Of a stretch of 64,000 nt of DNA, positions 21,560 to 30,278 are shown piece after piece. This DNA is from Mycolicibacterium elephantis DSM 44368 (lineage in GTDB: Bacteria > Actinomycetota > Actinomycetes > Mycobacteriales > Mycobacteriaceae): positions 57,385 to 121,384 of the forward strand of contig NZ_ATDN01000015.1 in the NCBI RefSeq assembly GCF_004014805.1, in the 5' to 3' direction. Position numbers and translations under genes: made by a program. Every line of letters begins with the position of its first letter. The stretch's first letter is position 1. Under the pieces are notes generated by a model. It ran no database searches. It was not told where the DNA came from and saw only the letters and a program-made list of their open reading frames with translations.

Positions 21560-23035
21560 ATGACCGTGACCGCGAGCTGGATCGCAGGTGCGTCGGTGGC
21601 CGACGGCGCCGAAACGCATCACATCATCGACCCCGCGACCGGCCGGGCGGTCGCCGAGTGCGCGCTGGCATCGCCCGCCGACGTCGACGCGGCGGTGGCG
21701 GCCGCGCGTGCCGCCCTACCCGAGTGGGCAGGCGCGACGCCCGCGGAGCGGTCGGCGGTGTTGGCCACGCTCGCGCGGCTGGCCGGCGAACATGCGGAAC
21801 AGCTGGTGGCGGAGGAGGTCCGCCAGACCGGCAAGCCGGTGCGGTTGGCGGCCGAGTTCGACGTTCCCGGCAGCATCGACAACATCGACTTCTTCGCCGG
21901 TGCCGCGCGTCATCTCGAGGGCAAGGCCACCGCGGAGTACTCCGGCGACCACACGTCGAGCATCCGGCGCGAGGCGGTCGGCGTCGTCGCGACGATCACC
22001 CCGTGGAACTATCCGCTGCAGATGGCGGTGTGGAAAGTGTTGCCCGCCTTGGCCGCCGGGTGTGCGGTGGTGATCAAGCCGAGTGAGCTGACGCCGTTGA
22101 CGACGCTGACGCTGGCCCGGCTGGCCCGCGAGGCGGGGCTGCCCGACGGCGCGTTCAACGTGGTGACCGGCGCGGGTCCCGACGTCGGCGCCGCGCTGGC
22201 CGGTCACCGCGAGGTCGACATGGTGACGTTCACCGGATCCACCGCCGTCGGGCGCACGGTGATGGCCGCGGCCGCGGCGCAGGGGCACCGGGTGCAGCTG
22301 GAACTGGGCGGCAAGGCCCCGTTCGTGGTGTTCGACGACGCCGATCTGGACGCCGCGATCCAGGGCGCGGTCGCGGCCGCGCTGATCAACACGGGCCAGG
22401 ACTGCACGGCCGCCACGCGCGCGATCGTGGCGACCGACCTCTACGACGACTTCGTCGCCGGGGTCGCCGAGGTGATGGGCAAGGTCGTCGTCGGGGATCC
22501 CGACGACCCCGACACCGACCTGGGCCCGCTGATCTCGGCCGCGCACCGGGAGAAGGTGGCGGGCATGGTCGCGCGGGCCCCGGCCGAGGGTGGGCGCGTC
22601 GTCACCGGCGGCGTCGCGCCCGAGCGGCCGGGCTGGTTCTATCTGCCGACGCTGATCGCCGACGTCGCCGAGCAGTCGGAGGTCTACCGCGACGAGATCT
22701 TCGGCCCGGTGCTGACGGTGCGTGCCTTCACCGACGACGACGATGCCCTGCGCCAAGCCAACGACACCGAATACGGGCTGGCCGCATCGGCGTGGACCCG
22801 TGATGTTTATCGCGCGCAGCGCGCGTCACGGGAGATCAAGGCCGGCTGTGTGTGGATCAACGACCACATCCCGATCATCAGCGAGATGCCCCACGGCGGT
22901 GTGGGTGCGTCGGGTTTCGGCAAGGACATGAGCGACTACTCGCTCGAGGAGTACCTGACCGTCAAGCATGTGATGAGCGACATCACCGGGGTGGCCGACA
23001 AAGCCTGGCATCGAACTGTTTTCGCCAAGCGCTGA
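21560..23035 (+). CDS. Gamma-aminobutyraldehyde-type (NAD+) aldehyde dehydrogenase
   Basis: A 491-residue aldehyde dehydrogenase. NAD-binding and catalytic signatures are all present: ITPWNYPLQMAVWKVLPALA, VIKPSELTPLTTL, FTGSTAVGR (Rossmann turn), the general base in LELGGKAPFVVFDDADLDAA, the nucleophilic cysteine in INTGQDCTAATRA (about residue 280), and EIFGPVLTVRAF. The pattern is closest to aminobutyraldehyde/betaine-aldehyde dehydrogenases (PatD/YdcW type), which oxidise 4-aminobutanal to GABA. Set beside the divergent Lrp-aminotransferase operon, it would complete putrescine to GABA; the pathway is inferred. sigJ follows after 17 bases but has its own -10 hexamer. Confidence 0.9.
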   Translation: MTVTASWIAGASVADGAETHHIIDPATGRAVAECALASPADVDAAVAAARAALPEWAGATPAERSAVLATLARLAGEHAEQLVAEEVRQTGKPVRLAAEFDVPGSIDNIDFFAGAARHLEGKATAEYSGDHTSSIRREAVGVVATITPWNYPLQMAVWKVLPALAAGCAVVIKPSELTPLTTLTLARLAREAGLPDGAFNVVTGAGPDVGAALAGHREVDMVTFTGSTAVGRTVMAAAAAQGHRVQLELGGKAPFVVFDDADLDAAIQGAVAAALINTGQDCTAATRAIVATDLYDDFVAGVAEVMGKVVVGDPDDPDTDLGPLISAAHREKVAGMVARAPAEGGRVVTGGVAPERPGWFYLPTLIADVAEQSEVYRDEIFGPVLTVRAFTDDDDALRQANDTEYGLAASAWTRDVYRAQRASREIKAGCVWINDHIPIISEMPHGGVGASGFGKDMSDYSLEEYLTVKHVMSDITGVADKAWHRTVFAKR

Positions 23036-23040
23036 GCGCC

Positions 23041-23046
23041 TAGACT
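23041..23046 (+). promoter_or_regulatory. -10 hexamer TAGACT of leaderless sigJ
   Basis: TAGACT, six bases, then ATG 23053. It implies a separate housekeeping-type promoter for the sigma factor. No ECF41-type -35/-10 pair is visible upstream, so autoregulation is not evident. Confidence 0.5.
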
Positions 23047-23052
23047 CGAACC

Positions 23053-24021
23053 ATGACCGCGAGCACGCGGATCGACGAGTTCGAGGAGCTACGGCCGCAC
23101 CTGATGGCCGTGGCATACCGGCTCACCGGCACTGTCGCCGACGCCGAGGATGTCGTCCAGGATGCGTGGCTGCGCTGGAACCGTGCCGAATCCGACGTCG
23201 ATGATCTGCGGGCCTGGCTGACCACCGTGGTCAGCAGGCTCAGTCTGGACCGGTTGCGCTCGGCCGCGCACCGCCGCGAGATGTACTTCGGCGAGTGGCT
23301 TCCCGAGCCCGTGGTGACCCCGTTGGAGGGGTCGGATCCGTTGTCGGCCGTGGTGGCGGACGAGGACGCCCGGTTCGCGGCGATGGTGGTGCTGGAACGC
23401 CTGACCCCTGATCAGCGGGTGGCGTTCGTGTTGCACGACGGCTTCGACGTGCCGTTCACTGAGATCGCCGACGTGCTCGGCGTCAGCCCTGCCTCCGCAC
23501 GCCAACTCGCGTCGCGGGCGCGGCGGGCGGTGGCGGGCGCGCCCGCTCCGGTCGGCGACGATACGCACAACGAGGTGGCCGCGGCGCTGATGGCCGCGCT
23601 GGCCGCCGGTGACATGGAAGCCGTTGTGCGACTGCTCCATCCGGAGGTCACCTTCACGGGCGACTCCAACCGCAGCGCGCCGACGGCCCCGCGCGTCATC
23701 CACGGGCCCGAGAAGGTGGCGCGGTTCCTGTTCGGGCTGGCGCGGCGGTACGGGCCGAACTGGCTGGCGGGCAATCAGCTGGCGCTGGTCAACGGCCAGC
23801 TGGGCGCCTACACCGCAGGAGCACCGCCGGTCGAGAACCATCCCGAGCTGATGCCGCGGGTGACGGCGATGACCGTGCGCGACGGAAAGGTCTGCGCGAT
23901 CTGGGATATCGCCAACCCCGACAAGTTCACGGGGTCGCCGCTCAGGTCGGATTCTGCTCGCGCAAGCGCTCGTCCGAGTCGTCGGTCAACCACGGCACCC
24001 GGCACGCGTCACCAGAGTTGA
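23053..24021 (+). CDS. sigJ: ECF41-type sigma factor with SnoaL-like C-terminal domain
   Basis: A 322-residue extracytoplasmic-function sigma factor, counterpart of SigJ (Rv3328c). Region sigma-2 (about 8-75) contains MAVAYRLTGTVADAEDVVQDAWLR in pattern, and sigma-4 (about 110-165) has LTPDQRVAFVLHDGFDVPFTEIADVLGVS. The domain linker carries WLPEPV. A SnoaL-like extension (about 178-290) ends in the ECF41 signature NPDKFTG; in this group the extension modulates activity instead of a separate anti-sigma factor. The last 27 residues after NPDK are low-complexity and overlap 80 bases of the convergent gene. The facing gene encodes the carboxymuconolactone-decarboxylase protein typical of ECF41 loci. 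Confidence 0.93.
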   Translation: MTASTRIDEFEELRPHLMAVAYRLTGTVADAEDVVQDAWLRWNRAESDVDDLRAWLTTVVSRLSLDRLRSAAHRREMYFGEWLPEPVVTPLEGSDPLSAVVADEDARFAAMVVLERLTPDQRVAFVLHDGFDVPFTEIADVLGVSPASARQLASRARRAVAGAPAPVGDDTHNEVAAALMAALAAGDMEAVVRLLHPEVTFTGDSNRSAPTAPRVIHGPEKVARFLFGLARRYGPNWLAGNQLALVNGQLGAYTAGAPPVENHPELMPRVTAMTVRDGKVCAIWDIANPDKFTGSPLRSDSARASARPSRRSTTAPGTRHQS

Positions 24022-24568
24022 AGCCCTGCTCGGTGATGCCGAGTGCGGAATACATCCGCGCGCGCATGTTCTCCACGCCGATCTGATAGGTCAGCTCGAT
24101 CACGCCGGCCTCGCCGAACCGGCGCTTGAGGTCCTCGACCTGTTCGTCGGTGATGGTGTGCGGATCGGTGGTCATGGCGTCGGCGTAGGCGATCGCGGCC
24201 CGTTCGTCGTCGCTGAACAACGGTGAGGTCGCGTAGTCGTCGATGTGCTTGAGCCGGTCGACGTCGAGGCCGTCGAGGCGTTGCAGCATCGCGCCGAAGT
24301 CGACGCACCATGAGCAGCCGATGGTGCGGGCGGTCCAGAACACCGCGAGCTCGCGCACGCTCGCGGGCAGCTTCTTGGAGCCCGACTGCAGCATGCCCTC
24401 GTGCACCACGTTGGCCAGCATCAGCCGCGGGTGATGGGCGGCGACGGCGAACGGCTCGGGCACCTCGCCGAAGCGCCGCTTGGCGACTCGGTACAAGAGC
24501 CTGGTCAGCAGCGAGGCCTGCTCGGGGGCGACGGGTTGGATCCGGGTCTTCTGTGTTTTCTCGGTCAT
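23942..24568 (-). CDS. Carboxymuconolactone decarboxylase/AhpD-like protein, probable SigJ target
   Basis: A 208-residue all-helical protein of the CMD family. The core motif is ELAVFWTARTIGCSWCVDFGAML, with the redox pair C-x2-C (CSWC) as in AhpD-type peroxidase reductases. Before it come FGEVPEPFAVAAHHPRLMLANVVHEGML, and after it a helical YATSPLFSDDERAAIAYADAMT stretch. ATG 24568 (MTEKTQKTR) is used because an ECF41-like promoter ends eight bases before it; the longer in-frame reading to 24730 crosses that promoter. CMD proteins are the classic neighbours and targets of ECF41 sigma factors. The reaction is unknown; the CxxC suggests a thiol-redox role. Confidence 0.9.
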   Translation of the reverse strand: MTEKTQKTRIQPVAPEQASLLTRLLYRVAKRRFGEVPEPFAVAAHHPRLMLANVVHEGMLQSGSKKLPASVRELAVFWTARTIGCSWCVDFGAMLQRLDGLDVDRLKHIDDYATSPLFSDDERAAIAYADAMTTDPHTITDEQVEDLKRRFGEAGVIELTYQIGVENMRARMYSALGITEQGFNSGDACRVPWLTDDSDERLREQNPT

Positions 24569-24576
24569 ACCCCTTA

Positions 24577-24603
24577 GACGAGACAGCCCGCCGATGTGTG
24601 ACG
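24577..24603 (-). promoter_or_regulatory. ECF41/SigJ-type promoter of the CMD gene
   Basis: On the minus strand, CGTCACA (24597-24603) and CGTC (24577-24580) are 16 bases apart. ECF41 promoters are described as TGTCACA-N16-CGTC, so only one base differs. ATG lies eight bases after the -10 element, implying a leaderless or nearly leaderless transcript. Confidence 0.75.
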
Positions 24604-24635
24604 GGTTTTCGCCAGGTTTTCCGCCCAAAGGGACA

Positions 24636-24760
24636 TTTGGCGAGAAAGTGCGAGTGGATTTCGCCAAAGCGTCGGTCTCGGTGCCGGGTCGGTGCGGGGG
24701 GCGCACGGCGGTTTCGGCGTGGTTCGTCAACCTCAGCGTGACGAAACACGCCGAAATCGC
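24636..24760. terminator. Two consecutive stem-loops downstream of sdhB
   Basis: First stem: TTTGGCGA (24636-24643) with TCGCCAAA (24661-24668). Second stem: a 22-base arm at 24708-24729 pairs with 24739-24760, 20 of 22 positions matching, around a 9-base loop. The second lies seven bases after the sdhB stop and probably ends the sdh transcript. No U-tract follows, as is common in mycobacteria. Confidence 0.7.
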
Positions 24761-24766
24761 AAACTT

Positions 24767-25558
24767 CTAACGCGCAAACATCAACGCGCGCTTGACCTCC
24801 TGGATCGCCTGGGTGACCTGGATACCGCGCGGGCAGGATTCGGTGCAGTTGAAGGTGGTGCGGCAGCGCCACACCCCGTCCACCTCGTTGAGGATGTCCA
24901 GCCGCTCGGCGGCACCCTCGTCGCGGCTGTCGAAGATGAACCGGTGCGCGTTGACGATCGCCGCCGGACCGAAATAGCTGCCCTCCGTCCAGTACACCGG
25001 GCAGCTGGTGGTGCAGCACGCGCACAGGATGCACTTGGTGGTGTCGTCGTAGCGGGCACGGTCGGTCTGGCTTTGAATGCGTTCCCGCGTCGGCGGATTG
25101 CCGCTGGTCATCAGGTAGGGCTTGATGGCGCGGTAGGCGTCGAAGAACGGCTCCATGTCCACCACGAGGTCCTTCTCCACCGGCAGGCCGCGGATCGGCT
25201 CGATCGTGATGGTCAGCTGCTTCTTGAGGTTCTTCGGCAGCATGTCACGCATCAGCACCTTGCACGCGAGACGGTTCACGCCGTTGACGCGCATGGCATC
25301 TGAGCCGCACACCCCGTGGGCGCATGACCGCCGGAACGTCAGCGTGCCGTCGAGATACCACTTGACGTAGTGCAGCAGGTTCAGCAGCCGGTCGGTCGGC
25401 AGGCACGGCACCCGGTAGCTCTGCCAGCCCCCGGAGTCGGCGAAGGCGTCGGGATCCTCCGGGTTGAACCGGGCGATCTTCAATGTCACCATCACCGCGC
25501 CCTCCGGCACGGGCGGCAGGCCGGGATCCTTGGTCTGCACGTCAGGGCTGACGGTCAT
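24767..25558 (-). CDS. sdhB: Succinate dehydrogenase iron-sulfur subunit
   Basis: A 263-residue SdhB carrying electrons from the FAD of SdhA toward the membrane quinone site. Three cluster motifs are visible. The [2Fe-2S] motif is RRSCAHGVCGSDAM with a later Cys (NRLACKVL). The [4Fe-4S] motif is CILCACCTTSCPVYW. The [3Fe-4S] partner is FNCTESCPRGI. ATG 25558 shares its last base with the sdhA stop (TGATG). It is the last gene of sdhCDAB, followed by strong stem-loops. Confidence 0.97.
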   Translation of the reverse strand: MTVSPDVQTKDPGLPPVPEGAVMVTLKIARFNPEDPDAFADSGGWQSYRVPCLPTDRLLNLLHYVKWYLDGTLTFRRSCAHGVCGSDAMRVNGVNRLACKVLMRDMLPKNLKKQLTITIEPIRGLPVEKDLVVDMEPFFDAYRAIKPYLMTSGNPPTRERIQSQTDRARYDDTTKCILCACCTTSCPVYWTEGSYFGPAAIVNAHRFIFDSRDEGAAERLDILNEVDGVWRCRTTFNCTESCPRGIQVTQAIQEVKRALMFAR

Positions 25559-27312
25559 CAGTACTTCCGTTCCATCGGTTCATATCGCGTCTGGACCACG
25601 GGCTTGTAGTCCAACCTGATGTCGGACAGCAGCTCGGTGCCCTGCTTGTAGGCCATCGTGTGACGCATGTAGTTGGTGTCGTCGCGGTTGGGGTAGTCCT
25701 CGCGGGCATGGCCGCCCCGGGACTCCTTGCGGTTCAACGCACCCACGACGGTCACCTCGGCCAGCTCCAGCAGGAAGCCCAGCTCGATCGCCTCGAGCAG
25801 ATCGCTGTTGTAACGCTTGCCCTTGTCGTGCACCGTGATTCGGCTGTAGCGCTCCTTGAGGGCGTGGACGTCGGTCAGGGCTTGCTTGAGCGTCTCCTCG
25901 GTGCGGAACACCGCGGCGTTGTTGTCCATCGACTGCTGCAGCGCGGTGCGGATGTCGGCGACGCGCTCGCTGCCGTGCTCGGAGAGGATGTTGCCGATCC
26001 AGCCGACGACCATGTCCGCCGGATCCGACGGCAGGTCGACGTGGTCGTGGCCCAGTGCGTAATTTGCCGCGGCGATGCCGGCGCGGCGGCCGAACACGTT
26101 GATGTCCAGCAGCGAATTGGTGCCCAGCCGGTTGGCGCCGTGCACCGACACGCATGCGCATTCGCCCGCGGCGTACAGCCCGGGCACGATCGTCGTGTTG
26201 TCGCGCAGCACCTGACCATTGACCGTCGTCGGGATGCCGCCCATCAGGTAGTGACAGGTCGGATAGACCGGCACCAGTTCGTTGACCGGGTCCACACCCA
26301 GATAGGTGCGGGCGAACTCGGTGATGTCGGGCAGCTTGGCCTCGAGCACGTCGGCGCCGAGGTGGCGCACGTCGATATAGACGTAGTCCTTGTTCGGCCC
26401 GGCGCCGCGGCCCTCGAGCACCTCGAGCACCATCGACCGGGCGACGATGTCGCGCGGAGCCAGGTCGACGATCGTCGGCGCGTAACGCTCCATGAACCGT
26501 TCGCCCTCACCGTTGAGCAGCCGGCCACCCTCCCCGCGCACCGCCTCGGAGATCAGGATGCCCAGCCCGGCAAGGCCCGTCGGATGGAACTGGTGAAACT
26601 CCATGTCCTCCAACGGAAGTCCCTTGCGGAACACGATGCCGAGCCCGTCACCGGTCAGCGTGTGGGCGTTGGAGGTGGTCTTGTACATCCGGCCCGAGCC
26701 GCCGGTGGCGAACACGATCGCCTTGGCGTGGAAGACGTGGATGTCGCCGGTGGCCAGCTCGTAGGCGACGACGCCGGTGGCCACCGGGCCCGACTGCGTC
26801 TCGGTGATCGCGATGTCCAGCGCGTAGAACTCGTTGAAGAACTCGACGTCGTGCTTGACGCAGTTCTGGTACAGCGTCTGCAGGATCATGTGGCCGGTGC
26901 GGTCGGCGGCGTAACAGGCCCGGCGCACCGGCGCCTTGCCGTGATCGCGGGTGTGCCCGCCGAACCGGCGCTGGTCGATGCGGCCCTCGCGGGTGCGGTT
27001 GAACGGCATCCCCATCTTCTCCAGGTCCAGCACCGCGTCGATGGCTTCCCTGCACATGATCTCGACGGCGTCCTGGTCGGCCAGGTAGTCACCGCCTTTG
27101 ACGGTGTCGAAGGTGTGCCACTCCCAGTTGTCCTCTTCGACGTTGGCCAGCGCCGCGCACATGCCGCCCTGGGCCGCGCCGGTATGGCTGCGGGTGGGAT
27201 ACAGCTTGGTCAGAACCGCGGTGCGGGCGCGCGGGCCGGCCTCCACGGCGGCGCGCATACCCGCTCCGCCTGCGCCGACGATGACGACGTCGTAGCGATG
27301 TTCCAGAATCAT
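25558..27312 (-). CDS. sdhA: Succinate dehydrogenase flavoprotein subunit
   Basis: A 584-residue SdhA that oxidises succinate to fumarate. It shows the FAD-binding VIVGAGGAGMRAAVEA, the covalent-flavin histidine region YPTRSHTGAAQGGM, FGGHTRDHGKAPVRRACYAADRTGH in pattern, the active-site stretch FHPTGLAGLGILISEAVRGEGG and the C-terminal RKESRGGHAREDYPNRDD. This corresponds to the Sdh2 enzyme of mycobacteria (Rv3316-Rv3319 region). It starts four bases after sdhD in the same transcript. Confidence 0.97.
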   Translation of the reverse strand: MILEHRYDVVIVGAGGAGMRAAVEAGPRARTAVLTKLYPTRSHTGAAQGGMCAALANVEEDNWEWHTFDTVKGGDYLADQDAVEIMCREAIDAVLDLEKMGMPFNRTREGRIDQRRFGGHTRDHGKAPVRRACYAADRTGHMILQTLYQNCVKHDVEFFNEFYALDIAITETQSGPVATGVVAYELATGDIHVFHAKAIVFATGGSGRMYKTTSNAHTLTGDGLGIVFRKGLPLEDMEFHQFHPTGLAGLGILISEAVRGEGGRLLNGEGERFMERYAPTIVDLAPRDIVARSMVLEVLEGRGAGPNKDYVYIDVRHLGADVLEAKLPDITEFARTYLGVDPVNELVPVYPTCHYLMGGIPTTVNGQVLRDNTTIVPGLYAAGECACVSVHGANRLGTNSLLDINVFGRRAGIAAANYALGHDHVDLPSDPADMVVGWIGNILSEHGSERVADIRTALQQSMDNNAAVFRTEETLKQALTDVHALKERYSRITVHDKGKRYNSDLLEAIELGFLLELAEVTVVGALNRKESRGGHAREDYPNRDDTNYMRHTMAYKQGTELLSDIRLDYKPVVQTRYEPMERKY

Positions 27313-27315
27313 CGA

Positions 27316-27798
27316 TCAAACCCCGATGTTCGCGTCGAAGGTGACCAGAACGTACGTGCCCAGCACCAACGTGAACCCGGTGGCCAGCAACAACAGCGAG
27401 TTCAGATAGAACTTGGTGACGTTCTTGCGTGAGTAGTCGCCGATGATGGTGCGCATGCCGTTCGCGCCGTGCAACATGGCCAGCCACAGCAGCGCCATGT
27501 CCCAGATCTGCCAGAACGGCGACGCCCAGCGCTCGGCGACGTAGTTGAAGTCGATGCGGTACACGCCGTCCTGCCACATCAGCATGACGAACAGATGGCC
27601 GACCGCGAGAAACACCAACGCCACCCCGGAGAAGCGCATGAACAGCCAGGCGTACTTCTCGAAGTAGGGGATCCCCCTGGCCCGTCGGGGCGCGCGGGGA
27701 TGGTCCAGCCCGGCCGGACGGTCGTACTCCTTCTCTATCACCGGGGCGATGCGGCCCTCGCGGTGATGGGGCGTCCACTTCTCGGTCGGCGCGCTCAC
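27316..27798 (-). CDS. sdhD: Succinate dehydrogenase membrane anchor subunit
   Basis: A 160-residue hydrophobic anchor. A polar N-terminus of about 50 residues precedes three transmembrane helices (about 62-82, 100-120, 135-155). Conserved elements are FSGVALVFLAVGHLFVMLM, with a haem-ligand-type histidine, and WLAMLHGANGMRTIIGDY. With SdhC it forms the haem b/quinone site. GTG 27798 overlaps the sdhC stop in a GTGA junction. Confidence 0.92.
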   Translation of the reverse strand: MSAPTEKWTPHHREGRIAPVIEKEYDRPAGLDHPRAPRRARGIPYFEKYAWLFMRFSGVALVFLAVGHLFVMLMWQDGVYRIDFNYVAERWASPFWQIWDMALLWLAMLHGANGMRTIIGDYSRKNVTKFYLNSLLLLATGFTLVLGTYVLVTFDANIGV

Positions 27799-28214
27799 AG
27801 GAACCGCTCCGCCATGTGCATGCCGATCACCCCGACCGCGGGGATGAAGACGGCGAGGAACAGCGCGACGACCGCCCACAGCATCTGCCGTTGATAGCGC
27901 GGTCCGTGCTGCCAGAAGTCGATGAGGATGACCCTGATCCCGTTGAGAGCGTGGTAGAGCACGGCGACGACCAGCCCGATCTCCATCAGCCCGACGATCG
28001 GTGTCTTGTAGGTCTCGATCACCGAGTTGTAGGCCTGCGGGCTGACCCGCACCAGCGCGGTGTCGAGCACATGCACGAACAAGAAGAAGAAGATCGTCGC
28101 GCCGGTGATGCGGTGCAGCACCCACGACCACATGCCCGGATCGCCCCGGTAGAGGGTGCGTCTGCGCGACCGCTTCGGTCGTGCCACCGCCGCGCCCCCG
28201 GTCTGAGTACTCAT
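27795..28214 (-). CDS. sdhC: Succinate dehydrogenase cytochrome b556 subunit
   Basis: A 139-residue SdhC. A basic N-terminus (KRSRRRTLYRGDPGMWSWVL) is followed by the family motif HRITGATIFFFLFVHVLDTAL. Helix 2 contains LYHALNGIRVILIDFW with the conserved histidine, and a third helix closes the protein. ATG 28214 has a GGAGG site, unlike the 15-residue-longer in-frame reading. It is the first gene of sdhCDAB; the 246-base divergent gap to cdd holds the promoter region, where I see AT-rich stretches but no confident operator. Confidence 0.93.
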   Translation of the reverse strand: MSTQTGGAAVARPKRSRRRTLYRGDPGMWSWVLHRITGATIFFFLFVHVLDTALVRVSPQAYNSVIETYKTPIVGLMEIGLVVAVLYHALNGIRVILIDFWQHGPRYQRQMLWAVVALFLAVFIPAVGVIGMHMAERFL

Positions 28215-28460
28215 CTGGCCTCCAACGCCTTCGGTGAACGCTTGGGCGCAGAGGCGCACGCACGCCGAACCTGGGTGATCATTCGGCCCGGTTCGCCTCG
28301 CCCAAACCTCGGGGCGACTCTAAACCCAGTCGCACTACCAAACGAACTACGGTTTAGCCGTCGATGCACCGGAAAATGCGAAATTGGGGTTACCTATTTC
28401 ACAGCTGCCGCGGCGGCGAAACCATCGGAACCCATTCAGAAGCGGGCTCGTGGAGGTGGC

Positions 28461-28871
28461 ATGAAGATCGATGTCAACTGGAAGATGTTGCGCGCCAAGG
28501 CAACTGATGCCGCAACCCACGCGTATGCGCCGTATTCGAGGTTCGCCGTGGGTGCGGCCGCGCTGGTCGACGACGGTCGGGTGGTGACGGGCTGCAATGT
28601 GGAAAATGTCTCATATGGTCTCGGTCTCTGCGCCGAGTGCGCGGTGGTCTGCGCACTGCATTCGGGCGGCGGAGGACGCCTGATCGCGCTGTCGTGCGTC
28701 GATGCCGCGGGCGAGTTGTTGATGCCGTGCGGGCGGTGCCGGCAGGTGCTGCACGAGCACGGCGGCCCCGAGATGCTGATCGAGCACCCGCTCGGCCCGC
28801 GAGCGCTGGGCGACTTGCTGCCCGACGCGTTCGGCCCGCACGATCTGGCCCGCCGCGAGGAAACCCCGTGA
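28461..28871 (+). CDS. cdd: Cytidine deaminase
   Basis: A 136-residue zinc-dependent homotetrameric cytidine deaminase converting cytidine and deoxycytidine to uridines. Zinc ligands and catalytic Glu are in GLCAECAVV (Cys57, Glu59) and MPCGRCRQVL (Cys90, Cys93). NVENVSYG is the substrate-binding loop. ATG 28461 follows GGAGG by five bases. It is followed by deoA and add, forming a nucleoside-salvage run like Rv3315c-Rv3313c. The 108-base gap to deoA contains a palindromic repeat. Confidence 0.96.
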   Translation: MKIDVNWKMLRAKATDAATHAYAPYSRFAVGAAALVDDGRVVTGCNVENVSYGLGLCAECAVVCALHSGGGGRLIALSCVDAAGELLMPCGRCRQVLHEHGGPEMLIEHPLGPRALGDLLPDAFGPHDLARREETP

Positions 28872-28895
28872 CACAGCCCAAGTTTGACGCCCGAC

Positions 28896-28958
28896 CGCCG
28901 AACGTGGGTTACCGGCACGCGTCGGGCGCGAAAGCGTGTCACAACCCCACACTCGGCG
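28896..28958. repeat. Intergenic imperfect palindrome, CGCCGA-TTGTG family (copy 4)
   Basis: The left arm starts CGCCGAACGTGGGTTACCGG. The right arm, reverse-complemented, starts CGCCGAGTGTGGGGTTGTGA. Loop TCGGGCGCGAAA. It lies inside the cdd-deoA run, so if it terminates at all it must be partial. It may instead affect mRNA processing. Confidence 0.75.
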
Positions 28959-28979
28959 ACAAGAAGACAGGGGGGTGCG

Positions 28980-30278
28980 ATGTCGCAGTCGTTTGACGCG
29001 CCGACGGTCATCCGGACCAAACGCGACGGCGGGGAGCTGTCGGACGAGGCGATCGACTGGGTGATCGACGCCTACACGCACGGGCGGATCGCCGACGAGC
29101 AGATGTCGGCGCTGCTGATGGCGATCTTCCTGCGCGGGATGACGAGCGCCGAGATCGCCCGCTGGACGGTGGCGATGGTGGCCTCCGGGGACCGGCTGGA
29201 CTTCTCCGACCTGCGCCGCGACGGTAAGCCGCTGGCGCTGGTCGACAAGCATTCCACCGGCGGGGTGGGCGACAAGATCACGCTCGTGCTGGTGCCGGTG
29301 GTGATGGCCTGCGGCGGGGCGGTGCCGCAGGCCGCCGGACGCGGGCTCGGCCACACCGGCGGCACACTCGACAAGCTGGAGTCCATCCCCGGCTTCACCG
29401 CCGAGATCTCCACAGCCCAGGTCCGCCAACAACTTTGCGACCTGGGCGCGGCAATTTTCGCCGCCGGTGAGTTGGCCCCCGCCGACCGCAAGATCTATGC
29501 CCTGCGCGACATCACCGCCACCACCGAGTCGCTGCCGCTGATCGCCAGCTCGGTGATGAGCAAGAAGATCGCCGAAGGCACCCGCGCGCTGGTGCTCGAC
29601 ACCAAGGTGGGCTCCGGCGCGTTTCTGAAAACCGAGGCCGAAGCCCGCGAGCTCGCCCGCACGATGGTCGATCTGGGCACGGCCGCGGGGCTGGTGACCC
29701 GCGCGCTGCTGACCGACATGTCGACGCCGCTGGGCCGTGCGGTCGGCAACGCGGTCGAGGTCGCCGAATCCCTGGAGGTGCTGTCCGGCGGTGGCCCGCC
29801 CGACGTCGTGGAGCTGACGCTGGCGCTGGCCGCCGAGATGCTCGACGCCGCCGGGCTCGACGGGGTGGACCCGGCCGAGACGCTGCGCGACGGCTCGGCG
29901 ATGGACCGGTTCCGTCGCCTGGTCGCCGCCCAAGGCGGGGATGCGACGCGAAAACTGCCGTTCGGCGCGCATATCGAGACGGTGACGGCGCCCCGGGGTG
30001 GCACCATGGGAAACATCGACGCGATGGCAGTGGGACTTGCGGTGTGGCGGCTCGGGGCGGGCCGCTCGGCCCCGGGTGAGCGGGTGCAGCCCGGCGCCGG
30101 GCTGCGCATCCACCGCCGCCCCGGCGAGCCCGTCGCCGCCGGTGAGACGCTGTTCACCCTCTACACCGACACGCCGGAGCGGTTCGCCGGCGCGCTCGCC
30201 GAGCTGGACGGCGGCTGGACCGTCGCCGACGACGTGCCCCCGCAACGTTCGCTGATCATCGATCGGATTCCGTCATGA
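28980..30278 (+). CDS. deoA: Thymidine phosphorylase
   Basis: A 432-residue pyrimidine-nucleoside phosphorylase that splits thymidine or deoxyuridine with phosphate. The family signature [20 protein letters not shown] appears as [21 protein letters not shown]. Also visible are [18 protein letters not shown] (phosphate site), [34 protein letters not shown] and the C-terminal alpha/beta domain (about 330-430). ATG 28980 follows GGGGGG. The stop overlaps add's start (ATGA), so deoA and add are coupled. Confidence 0.96.
   Translation: MSQSFDAPTVIRTKRDGGELSDEAIDWVIDAYTHGRIADEQMSALLMAIFLRGMTSAEIARWTVAMVASGDRLDFSDLRRDGKPLALVDKHSTGGVGDKITLVLVPVVMACGGAVPQAAGRGLGHTGGTLDKLESIPGFTAEISTAQVRQQLCDLGAAIFAAGELAPADRKIYALRDITATTESLPLIASSVMSKKIAEGTRALVLDTKVGSGAFLKTEAEARELARTMVDLGTAAGLVTRALLTDMSTPLGRAVGNAVEVAESLEVLSGGGPPDVVELTLALAAEMLDAAGLDGVDPAETLRDGSAMDRFRRLVAAQGGDATRKLPFGAHIETVTAPRGGTMGNIDAMAVGLAVWRLGAGRSAPGERVQPGAGLRIHRRPGEPVAAGETLFTLYTDTPERFAGALAELDGGWTVADDVPPQRSLIIDRIPS

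Noticed and set aside
25660..27432. 590-codon frame antisense to sdhA
   Set aside because: Mirror of the sdhA codons; no domain and improbable composition.
28215..28460. Possible riboswitch or operator between sdhC and cdd
   Set aside because: AT-rich patches (CTACGGTTTAG and similar) are visible, but I found no aptamer pattern and no convincing inverted repeat.
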